DNA of 64,000 nt, taken from the NCBI RefSeq assembly GCF_000026945.1, contig NC_012860.1:2604001-2668000 (forward strand), in the 5' to 3' direction. Shown in pieces: positions 1-9,226 of this stretch (position 1 is the stretch's first letter; every line of letters begins with the position of its first letter). The notes beneath the pieces were generated by a model, which was not told the DNA's origin, made no database searches, and saw only the letters and a list, made by a program, of their open reading frames with translations. The position numbers were made by a program, and so were the translations under genes. Source of the DNA: Candida dubliniensis CD36 (lineage: Eukaryota; Ascomycota; Pichiomycetes; Serinales; Debaryomycetaceae).

Positions 1-736
1 TACAAAACAACAAGCATTACAATTCACTTTGTTAAAGCAAATGAAATTTTCTCCTGACTAAAAGAGTTTGATTTTGGTTAATCATCCGTTGATTCCTGGC
101 TAATGAGTTTCATTTAGTGAATTCATATATATATATATATATATTTTAAACCATCCCGTTAGAAAAAAAAAAAAAAAAATTATAAAAGCCAACCGTTACT
201 TTCACATACATATACATATTTATTTTTACGATTAAGAATTGAAACTTTATTCTTAAAAACTGACTATTGAGTTATTCATTTAACATTACTAATCAAGAAA
301 AGTGAAAAAAAAAGTGAGAATATATTCTATTGTGTTTTAATAATACTGGGTCGAAAGGGAGTGTATTTTATTTTTAACGATTAATTTGAAAATTCACACC
401 ATCCATCGTCACAGTAAAAACACCACCACCACCACGCACACAACAAAAAAAAAATAACCCAATAACTTACTATTATTCTTTCTATTTTTAACTCATTCCA
501 CTGACTTCCGATTATAAACAATAACATTTAATACCGCGACTACCACAACTAGCACTACTACTACTACCACAAAGCCCCCTTAAGTATATAAATACAGCAT
601 TATATTAAACTCGTTTATTCCCTTGAAATATTTTGGGGAAAAAAAAAAAAGAAGAATTTCCAGCTTCCTGCGACTCGAGAGTATAACCAACCACCCATTT
701 ACTCATCCTATTGGTCGCTTGCATAATTAACAAGAA
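1..736. other. intergenic/promoter region of the SEL1-repeat gene
   Basis: No credible gene is visible. The stretch holds an AT dinucleotide run near 127-144, several A-runs and a CAC/ACC-rich segment near 420-440. It is the upstream region of the gene that starts at 737. No motif was recognised with confidence. Confidence 0.6.
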
Positions 737-3700
737 ATGGGGTTATTGACAAAAATCAAAGAATCCAAACACAGAAGATCACAAACCAGAAGCTCGATAT
801 TTCTGACGAATGAATCAGAAGCATCTCATACCTCAAGTGATACTTCAAATTATGAACCACCACAATCAGTTAAACAAGTTCCTACTGCCTTACTACCAAT
901 GAGAAAACAGCGTCATCCTCGACCCAAGTCTGACTATGTGTATGAAAAGAGTTTACCGCAAGAGCCTGTGCATAATCGGTCTCGTTCAGAGGATGTCAAT
1001 GAATTGCCAATTCTTTCAATGGGTGATGAAACTTTGCAAGTACCATTGAATGAAATTAAGCAAGATATAGATCAAAAAAGCCAACTCGACCCAGTTTTGT
1101 CTAAACAAACTAATGCAAAACTTCATAGAAAATCACCATCCAACGATTATGATATAACGAACGGTTCACAGTATAACTCGAATTCTAATGTTAATGGATC
1201 GGATTACTCAAAACAAACAAGTTGTGATGACCAAAATCAACTGAGAGAAAAAAATATACAGCATGATCCTACAAAATCAGCTTTTGACTATTCGAATCCT
1301 CAAGTATCTCAGCCACAGCCAGAAAACTTACAACCCATGCATGAACAAATGCAAACCTCAGAATCCAAAGTACTGTACGAACCTGTTGACCAACATAATG
1401 ATTATCTGGAGCAGCAATCGCTGTATGCTAATCAACTGTTTAATTATTCACATTCGCCTGTTGCTGACCAACAACAATTATACTTGCAAGGAAACAATCC
1501 TCAAAGACAGAGCCCACGATTTTCATCTAATAATAATTTGTTTGCTCAGGAAAACCAAACATCAGAACAATTTAATGTGTGGCAACCAGACCAATTCTTC
1601 ACCCCTTATCAGATGTATCAAGCGAACTCATTCTACCAGCCAGTACCAGCAGTTACAACTTCATTTGCTAATGACGATAATAGTGCAGATGATCAAGAAA
1701 GCAATAGCTCTAGCAATTATGAAACATCTTCATCTGAAGAACTCGATGATGAAGAAGAAGAAGAAGGTGATAACGATGACGATGACGATTCTGTCAGTTC
1801 TGGTTCCACTGCTCCAGTCACTCAACATCCTTACTACGAACAATGGAGACGTTATTATGAGGCATTAGCAATGCAGCAGCAACAATTTATGAACCGTCAA
1901 TCAATGTATGGTCCTAACTTTCAGGGATTCAATCCAATGATGTATTTTGCAAATCCGCAAATGATGCAGATGCAAATGCAAATGCCTTATTTCTTCAACC
2001 CAATGATGATGCAGGGTAATAATGGGGCTAACCCTCAAGTAAACTCTGATGCAGCTGCTATGTTTCGACAACAGATGCAACAAATGCAGCAATTCCTGCA
2101 ACTGATGCAAAATTTATACAACCAACCACAAGCTCCACAACAATTTAATAACGAACAACCACAACAACAGCAACAATTACCATCACGTAGTCCGTACACT
2201 CCAACCAACTCAAATCAAGCATCAAAAAGAAATTCGTATATCAATTTCAATGAATCGCAAGAAAAGGTTTCGTCAAGGGAACCACCCAAGAATGATTTCT
2301 TACTGTCATATAAAAAAAGTAGAAATCTTAATACTGAGACTATTGACGAGGATGAAAATGAATTGATATTACAATCGAGAAAATCTACTGTCAAGTCTAA
2401 TAGATATCCATCAGCACCAATTGGTACTCCTACTCAAGAACGATTTTCAACTTGTGATCGGAACTCAAGAGTTACTTCATTGCAGATGAATTTTAAACCT
2501 GCAGGCTATGGCAAATATCAGGATGATGAAGAGGAGGAGGAGGAGGAGAAAGATAATGAATTTGAAGGACTGAGTTCAAGAGTATTATCTAAAGTTAGAC
2601 AAGCCTCACTTGGTGGTAACATTGATTCTTTGGCAAAGTTAAACTTACAAGATAGTAATGGCGCCCTCAATAGACATATTTCAGACTACACCAAGTACTT
2701 ATTTGATGATGATGAGGATGATAGTGATGCAGAAGAGGATCAAAATCGAACTGTTCATGTACTGGCTTCTGGTGATAACGATAGAACTTTGATTAGTGAG
2801 AGGAGAGGTAAGGCAGAGGATGATTTTAATCATAATTCCAATGCTCAATTGCCTACTCCAAATACAGATGATGGCTTGAGTAGACAAGGTACTTCTGCAT
2901 CCGAGGCATCTATTCAAAGTGATGGATCATTGAAATTTACTGTTGCTGATAATAAAAGAAGGCTGAATCTTCCATTGAAATCGGTGACCAACAATAAACC
3001 GAAAAAGAAGACTAAGAATGCCAAAAAGTCGAAAAAGACACGTGATTCTCAACCACCCATGGGTCATGATTATAATCCGAACATGTCTTTGCCTGAATTA
3101 TCTATGGGTATGATGCCTTTTGCTTCCTCTATTGCAGGGCCACCTCCAGTAAACTTTGATGGATCTCCATCAGTTGAACAAATGATGATGATGAACTATT
3201 CTAATCCAATGTTGGCACAAACGACAGAGTATAGTGGTGCTTCCACACCTTCGAAAAGAAGACAAAGTATATCCACTGTTGATTCCAGACCACGTTCAAT
3301 GATGGTTGATACACCCACTCCAAAAGCCAACAAAAGAAGTAGTGTTCCTGTTTATACTTCTCAACAAAAACAAAAGCAACAGCAACAATTGCAACAATTG
3401 CAACAGCAGCAGCAGCAGCAACAACAAAAAATTGTGCCAGTGACCAAGACACCTGCATCAAAATCAACACCAGTGAAGGTTCAAGATTCTACCATCAGTA
3501 AGAAGATTGATGAATTTGTTAGATTGCGTTCTAGAATTGCTGCTGGGAATAAGACACCTGAATATAGATTACATTGGGTTAAGATGTTGATTGCTGCTAC
3601 AAATTATAAATTATATTCTTATATTAATATCAAGGGAGAACCAATTTACCAAGAACAGGCTGTATCAAACAAAGCTCAATTTATCAAATCCTCAGTGACC

Positions 3701-4690
3701 CATATTTTGAAACTTATCAAAGAACTTTCTTCAGGTACATATGAAGCCGATGGTGTCAAATGTGAAGCTTTTTTCATATATGCAAATTTATTAAAACAAG
3801 ATTATTTGGTATCATATAATCAAGATTTCAATATGGAGAAAAATATTGATAAAGCAATTGAATATTATGATAAAGTACTTGAAATCAATCCTAAAGATTT
3901 CAAGGCATTATATAAATTGGGTGAAATTTTTGAATATGAATTTGATGATGAATTTAACAAAGCAGTAGAATATTACACTGCTGCGGCTAAATTTGGTTAT
4001 AATCGTGCCATATTAAAGATGGCTATGCTTTATTTACAAGTACCACAAATGAGATCTATCAAATATATGAAATATTTGAAGGATTTATCCAATATTGATT
4101 TGAATGAAGTTCGTTTGGATGAAGAAGATTCTAGTGAAATGGAAGAAGTCATTGGATTAGCATGTTATGAATTGGGGAAAATATTCGAAGGTATTTATCC
4201 TGGAGATTTGACTCAAGAAGATGAATTTATTCAGAAATCATTGGATATGGCCCCAGTTAATTATGCCAAGAGTTTGACCTATTACAATAAATCAGCAAAA
4301 TTGAATTGCTTATTAGCTCAAGTAAGATTAGGTATTGTTTATGAACGAGGAGAATTGAATCGTCAACGGAATCCAAATAAATCTATTCAATGGTATATTA
4401 AGGCTTCGTCGTCACCATTATCTTTTAAAAGACATCCTGATGCTATGGTTGGATTAGCTAGATGGTGTTTGACAGGTAGTGAAGGTGCTAGTAAACATAT
4501 TCCAGTACCTGTCCCTGATAGAGCAGTTATGTGGTGCAAGCGTGCCATTGATGAATTCAGTTCGCCCGATGCAATGAATTTTATGGGTGAATTATGTGAA
4601 ATGGGAATAGCTAAAGGTCGTCCACAATATTGGTACGACAAGGCGTATAAAATGGGAAACCGAGAAGTAGGTAGAAAATTGGGGTTTTGA
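737..4690 (+). CDS. SEL1-repeat protein with long disordered N-terminus (Dsf2/Skt5-like)
   Basis: This is a 1317-residue single-exon reading frame. Residues 1-900 are low complexity: Q/N/M-rich between about 220 and 500, acidic runs near 338-355 and 610, a basic KKK patch near 755, and a poly-Q tract near 880-900. From about 915 to the end is an ordered helical domain with SEL1/TPR-type repeats, for example A-x-E-Y-Y-x-x-A-A-K-F-G-Y-x-x-A and a later W-Y-I-K-A-S. SEL1 proteins of this class, such as Skt5/Chs4, Shc1 and Dsf2 in S. cerevisiae, are adaptors at the cortex and bud neck. There is no C-terminal CAAX box like that of Skt5, and the start of the repeat domain resembles my memory of Dsf2, so Dsf2-like is preferred. 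Function is inferred from family only. The protein is much longer than Dsf2 (about 740 aa) because of the N-terminal expansion. Confidence 0.85.
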   Translation: MGLLTKIKESKHRRSQTRSSIFLTNESEASHTSSDTSNYEPPQSVKQVPTALLPMRKQRHPRPKSDYVYEKSLPQEPVHNRSRSEDVNELPILSMGDETLQVPLNEIKQDIDQKSQLDPVLSKQTNAKLHRKSPSNDYDITNGSQYNSNSNVNGSDYSKQTSCDDQNQLREKNIQHDPTKSAFDYSNPQVSQPQPENLQPMHEQMQTSESKVLYEPVDQHNDYLEQQSLYANQLFNYSHSPVADQQQLYLQGNNPQRQSPRFSSNNNLFAQENQTSEQFNVWQPDQFFTPYQMYQANSFYQPVPAVTTSFANDDNSADDQESNSSSNYETSSSEELDDEEEEEGDNDDDDDSVSSGSTAPVTQHPYYEQWRRYYEALAMQQQQFMNRQSMYGPNFQGFNPMMYFANPQMMQMQMQMPYFFNPMMMQGNNGANPQVNSDAAAMFRQQMQQMQQFLQLMQNLYNQPQAPQQFNNEQPQQQQQLPSRSPYTPTNSNQASKRNSYINFNESQEKVSSREPPKNDFLLSYKKSRNLNTETIDEDENELILQSRKSTVKSNRYPSAPIGTPTQERFSTCDRNSRVTSLQMNFKPAGYGKYQDDEEEEEEEKDNEFEGLSSRVLSKVRQASLGGNIDSLAKLNLQDSNGALNRHISDYTKYLFDDDEDDSDAEEDQNRTVHVLASGDNDRTLISERRGKAEDDFNHNSNAQLPTPNTDDGLSRQGTSASEASIQSDGSLKFTVADNKRRLNLPLKSVTNNKPKKKTKNAKKSKKTRDSQPPMGHDYNPNMSLPELSMGMMPFASSIAGPPPVNFDGSPSVEQMMMMNYSNPMLAQTTEYSGASTPSKRRQSISTVDSRPRSMMVDTPTPKANKRSSVPVYTSQQKQKQQQQLQQLQQQQQQQQQKIVPVTKTPASKSTPVKVQDSTISKKIDEFVRLRSRIAAGNKTPEYRLHWVKMLIAATNYKLYSYINIKGEPIYQEQAVSNKAQFIKSSVTHILKLIKELSSGTYEADGVKCEAFFIYANLLKQDYLVSYNQDFNMEKNIDKAIEYYDKVLEINPKDFKALYKLGEIFEYEFDDEFNKAVEYYTAAAKFGYNRAILKMAMLYLQVPQMRSIKYMKYLKDLSNIDLNEVRLDEEDSSEMEEVIGLACYELGKIFEGIYPGDLTQEDEFIQKSLDMAPVNYAKSLTYYNKSAKLNCLLAQVRLGIVYERGELNRQRNPNKSIQWYIKASSSPLSFKRHPDAMVGLARWCLTGSEGASKHIPVPVPDRAVMWCKRAIDEFSSPDAMNFMGELCEMGIAKGRPQYWYDKAYKMGNREVGRKLGF

Positions 4691-5754
4691 AATTGAATGA
4701 AAGAAAAGAAAAAGGGGATTGTGGGTGATAGGTAAATTCCAGTAGGAGTTTATCTTAATTAAACAATCTATTTATAATTTAATTGGATACTATAATAACA
4801 ATAATAGACGTGCATTTTATTAATCAACTCCTGTAGTTAATTGAACAAAGAGAGTCAAAAAAAGAAAATGTTGAATGACCCAAATTGATTGAAGATTTTA
4901 CAAAACACAATACAATGGCCAAGTAAAGTTACTCTTTAAATCAAACTATTACAAATTTAAATTCCATGATTGAGTTTTAAAACGGTTTGGATACAAGAAT
5001 AGACTTGCCCCGCTTACATGACACCACCGCCCAACGAACGGTTTTGTTGTTGTTGTTGTTGTTGATCGCGTTTTTCCGCCAAGTCGTGCGAATTTATTGT
5101 AGTTCCCCCAATTGCTCAGATAAAAAATGGCGGGAATTTCTTATCAATGTAGTACGACATTAATTATTATTGATGTCAGAGAATTTATATGGCGGACAAT
5201 GCATATATTAATTATAGTAATAGGTTGTATTTGTTATCAATTACTTACACTCAGAATTGCATTACACGGTTTAGTCATCTCTTAATTATTCATTGCTTCT
5301 GGTGTCTAGGCTTGAAGTTTTAGTAGATTCTTTTAGTTTTAATCTCAATTTCTATTTACTATATCTCAAACAAGCAATAAGTTCCGGCGACCAAAAAAGA
5401 AAAACGAAATGGAAATGAAGCGGAACAGGCGTGAACCAAGAAAAAAGGAAAAAAGGAAAAACAAAACTCAACAAATCTTTGATTGATTTTGTTACCCTAT
5501 ATAAAATACTCAAGTGTCACATAACTTTAACAATAAACAAAAGCAAACAGACTTTTTTTTTTTTTCTTTATCTATCACTATCAAATCTACAATAGACAAC
5601 AACAACAACAACAACCACTACAACTGGCTACAACCGGCTACTATTTTGAATAAAATTAAGCATATATCCACATAAATTAACTTCTACTAGCATTCGTTTT
5701 ACTTTTTTTTGTTTTCTTTAAAGTTCATTATATAGATATTATATGATTTAAGAA
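4691..5754. other. intergenic region upstream of the AVT-like transporter
   Basis: No gene is seen. It contains a short GTT repeat near 5044-5063, a CAA/ACAACA tract near 5596-5615 and T-runs just before the transporter start. It is probably the 3'UTR of the SEL1 gene plus the transporter promoter. Confidence 0.55.
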
Positions 5755-7686
5755 ATGTCCAACCCCCAATCAATAAAGAAAACTGAGAGAAGACGATCAA
5801 TAGCGTTATTGACAAAATCTCCATTATCTCAATCTCCATATATTAGTCCATCACCTAGAGGTTCAGCGCCTAGTTCATATATTGCCAACAACTCTCAGTT
5901 TTTGCGTGGTGACATTGAATCAGTAGCGATGGAATCGGCATCGGAAAATTCGTCGGAAAATCGACAATCACCAGAAAATGATCCAGGGGAATTTGAAAAT
6001 GATATTGATTTGGCTAGTGGTATTGATGATCCAGAATTAATTAGAAAAGTGTCTAAGCATTTACCTAGTGATTTTGATTCGTTGAAACAAGAAGGAGCTG
6101 ATATAACTCGAGATTTATATAAGATCAAAGAAGATGTTCAACGTCCATTATTAAAAAAATCACGTAGTTGTGATTCTATAGGTGCTAATCTGGTGAAATC
6201 AACTGCATCGTCATTTAATGTTCCTGGTGGGTTTCGTCGGGAATTTTTATTAAATCAACAACAACAACAACATCGTGATGAACGATTAGAATCTTTACGT
6301 ACCACAACTCCTAATTTCTTAACTAAGAATTTCATTGAATTTTTAAGTATTTATGGTCATTTTGCTGGTGAAGAATTGGAAGATGATGAAAATATTGCTA
6401 ATCATTATAAATATTTACGACCTCATGAACAAGCTCCATTACTTCAAGATGATAATTTCAATCCACGAGGAACAGCCACTGATCGAAAGGCATATTTTTT
6501 ATTGTTGAAAGCATTTGTTGGAACTGGGGTTCTTTTCCTTCCTAAAGCATTTTATAATGGTGGATTATCATTTTCTATTATTATATTGTCATTATTTGCT
6601 GTATTGTCTTGGTGGTGTTATTTGATTTTGGTATTTACAAAAGTTGCTACTAAAGTGTCTGGATTTGCTGAAATTGGATTAAAATTATACGGACCTTGGT
6701 TTCAAAGATTGATTCTTTCTTCTATTGTTATTTCCCAAATTGGATTTGCTGCTGCTTATATTGTGTTTACCCTGGAGAATCTTCGAGCATTTACTGCTAA
6801 TGTGAGTCCGTATGATGTGAATGATATTAACATTGTTTGGTTTATATTATTGCAAGTTGTGATAATTGTTCCATTATCTTTAATTCGTGATATCACCAAA
6901 CTATCTTTACTGGCAGTATTTGCTAATGTTTTCATCTTGACGGGGTTAGTCACTATAGTTTATTTTATGTTATATCAATGGTTGGGAATTAATCATGGTC
7001 ATTTTGGGGGAAACATTGAGTATTTTTTCAATGAATCTGAATTCTCTTTATTTATTGGTACCGCCATATTTGCCTTTGAAGGCATTGGATTAATTATTCC
7101 TATTCAAGAATCAATGATTCATCCCAACAATTTCCCTCGAGTTTTGGGTCAAGTTATTGTCACCATTGCTGTGATAATGATAATGGTGGGGAGTTTGGGA
7201 TATTTGACGTTTGGTGATAAAATTAAAACGGTTGTGTTATTGAATTTACCACAAGATTCTCCAATGGTTATTATCACTCAATTATTATATTCATTAGCCA
7301 TATTATTATCGACTCCATTACAATTGTTCCCAGCAATTAGATTATTAGAATCAAAATTGATTTTTGGTAGTGGTAAAAGTTCATCAAGTGTTAAATGGTT
7401 GAAAAACTTATTTAGAACTTTATTTGTTGTATTCATTGCATATATTGCATTTATTGGTGGTCAAAATTTAGATAAATTTGTTTCATTTGTTGGATGTTTT
7501 GCTTGTATTCCTTTGGTTTATATGTATCCACCAATTTTACATCTTAAAAGTTGTTGCAAGATTCATTCTGGGTTACTGGAAAAGGAAAAGAATAATCGTT
7601 TTTGGTTAAGTCTTGCCAATTATGTGTTGCTTGTCATTGGAGGGATATCATTTGTTTATACAACCTATGAAATATTGCTCACCTAA
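5755..7686 (+). CDS. vacuolar amino-acid transporter, AAAP family (Avt3/Avt4 type)
   Basis: The 643-residue protein has a hydrophilic, Ser-rich N-terminal tail of about 240 residues, then about eleven membrane spans. The first span contains the diagnostic A-Y-F-L-L-L-K-A-F-V-G-T-G-V-L-F-L-P-K-A-F signature of the AAAP/SLC36-like family. S. cerevisiae Avt3 and Avt4 have the same plan (long N-tail, 692 and 713 aa) and export neutral amino acids from the vacuole. Later motifs such as F-A-F-E-G-I-G-L-I-I-P-x-Q-x-S-M fit this group. A CTG codon at 6772-6774 (residue 340), in I-V-F-T-x-E-N-L, sits where related Avt proteins have a small residue, agreeing with Ser decoding. A vacuolar location is inferred from the family. 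I cannot separate Avt3 from Avt4 by eye. Confidence 0.92.
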   Translation: MSNPQSIKKTERRRSIALLTKSPLSQSPYISPSPRGSAPSSYIANNSQFLRGDIESVAMESASENSSENRQSPENDPGEFENDIDLASGIDDPELIRKVSKHLPSDFDSLKQEGADITRDLYKIKEDVQRPLLKKSRSCDSIGANLVKSTASSFNVPGGFRREFLLNQQQQQHRDERLESLRTTTPNFLTKNFIEFLSIYGHFAGEELEDDENIANHYKYLRPHEQAPLLQDDNFNPRGTATDRKAYFLLLKAFVGTGVLFLPKAFYNGGLSFSIIILSLFAVLSWWCYLILVFTKVATKVSGFAEIGLKLYGPWFQRLILSSIVISQIGFAAAYIVFTLENLRAFTANVSPYDVNDINIVWFILLQVVIIVPLSLIRDITKLSLLAVFANVFILTGLVTIVYFMLYQWLGINHGHFGGNIEYFFNESEFSLFIGTAIFAFEGIGLIIPIQESMIHPNNFPRVLGQVIVTIAVIMIMVGSLGYLTFGDKIKTVVLLNLPQDSPMVIITQLLYSLAILLSTPLQLFPAIRLLESKLIFGSGKSSSSVKWLKNLFRTLFVVFIAYIAFIGGQNLDKFVSFVGCFACIPLVYMYPPILHLKSCCKIHSGLLEKEKNNRFWLSLANYVLLVIGGISFVYTTYEILLT

Positions 7687-7924
7687 AGGGGGGAGAAAGA
7701 GGCTTAACAACAACAACAACAACAACAACTCATAAAAAATTCCCGCATACACTTGAAGTCAAATTAGCTAAACTGCATTTTCTAAATACTACAATAAAAA
7801 TAAATCTATTCATTTAAATATACACATACATACATATATATATATATATATATTCTTCATTTTTTTTTTTATGTATGAATAATTAGACAATCTATACAGT
7901 TTTAAATTATTTATATCTTTCTTT

Positions 7925-8551
7925 TTATTCCCATTTTTCTTTTACCAATTTTCTAAAATCATGAACTGCTTGATAAACCCCCACTTGAGCATTTTCTAAT
8001 CCTTGATCCATATCATTTTTCAATTGTTTTAAATTTTTAGTTAATTCTTGTCTTTGTTCATATAATTGTGGTAAATTTTCTTTTTCTACATTATCATATT
8101 TTCCAATAATGGCTTTAAATGTATTTGGCATAAAATATTTTAAACTTAATCCACCAAACATTATTGGAGTTATAAATCTTATAACAATATTTCTTTGTCT
8201 AACAAATATACTCCCAGTTAATGTCATAGTTAAAATATAAATTAAATTAGGTAATATTGGTTCATAAATTAATGAATTAATTTCTGAATTTATAGTAGTT
8301 AATTCATTTTTAAAAGCCAGAGTTTGAGTATTTAATTCAGCAGTCCAAATTGATAATTTATTATGTAAATAATGTCTAATTGAATTGGCATATTTCTCTA
8401 AAATTGGTGTTGATCTAATTACCATCCCATTAATAAACGTTGCTTGACCATGAATTGATTCTTGTTCTGCCAATTCTGGAGTTATGGCAGTTATGGTACC
8501 AGGTTTGTTTATTATATATTCATCATCTTCATAAAATGAACGTTTAACCAT
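7925..8551 (-). CDS. MICOS complex subunit Mic26/Mic27 (apolipoprotein O family)
   Basis: A 208-residue protein. The central part has two closely spaced hydrophobic segments (about residues 100-135) with a glycine-containing turn: L-x-G-S-I-F-V-R-Q-R-N-I-V-I-R-F-I-T-P followed by G-G-L-S-L-K-Y-F-M-P. A charged helical C-terminus follows (E-N-L-P-Q-L-Y-E-Q-R-Q-E-L). This is the ApoO/MIC26-27 layout. The family sits in the mitochondrial inner membrane, binds cardiolipin and helps hold crista junctions. S. cerevisiae has two paralogues, YGR235C (Mic26) and YNL100W (Mic27/Aim37); I cannot tell which is closer. No cleavable presequence is obvious. Confidence 0.8.
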   Translation of the reverse strand: MVKRSFYEDDEYIINKPGTITAITPELAEQESIHGQATFINGMVIRSTPILEKYANSIRHYLHNKLSIWTAELNTQTLAFKNELTTINSEINSLIYEPILPNLIYILTMTLTGSIFVRQRNIVIRFITPIMFGGLSLKYFMPNTFKAIIGKYDNVEKENLPQLYEQRQELTKNLKQLKNDMDQGLENAQVGVYQAVHDFRKLVKEKWE

Positions 8552-9226
8552 GATTGGATATAGATATATATAAGAATAAATATAAAAGCAAATTAGTAGG
8601 TGGTTCTTGTTGTTTTTGAAAGGTTTCCGTTTTCACTTTTCACTTTTCACTTTTCAGTTTTTTCTGTTGGGATTGGTGGTGGTGATGGTTGTGGTGGGAG
8701 TTGTTGGTGGTGATAATAATTAGCAAGAGAAAGAAAAAAATGAAAAAATTGTTTTCAACCAATGAAAATCAAATGTCGTGTACCGCTGGATAGAATCAAG
8801 AAAATGATCAATATATATTTTGCAACAATCAATCTTGCCAGATTTGAAATGAATAGGATTATTATTTTCACTACAGTAATCAATCAAGGGTCAGCTTAAG
8901 ATCATGACTCTATAATCCATTTACAAAGTTATGTTTTTGTTAGAGATCTCACGAAATAAACCACGTTATTAACCAACACTATAAAGACAAACGAACTTTA
9001 TTATTAAAAAAAAAAACTAAAATATACAAGAAAACTAACTTATAACCAATACTTAAAAGCACAAATTAGCAAGCCAAAAATCAATAGTATATAATAACAT
9101 ACAATAAAATAAATAGATTAATAAACCGAAAATTTTCTTCCCTTTTTTTCCTTTAAACCAATTAACATTAATAATCAAAATTGAAAAAAAAAAAAAAATT
9201 CATACTAAACTTTTGTTAATCATTAT
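8552..9226. other. intergenic region between MICOS gene and scaffold-protein gene
   Basis: No gene is seen. It includes a short CACTTTT direct repeat near 8633-8655 and A/T runs. It is the upstream side of the MICOS gene and the downstream side of the 9227-12124 gene, both read on the minus strand. Confidence 0.5.
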
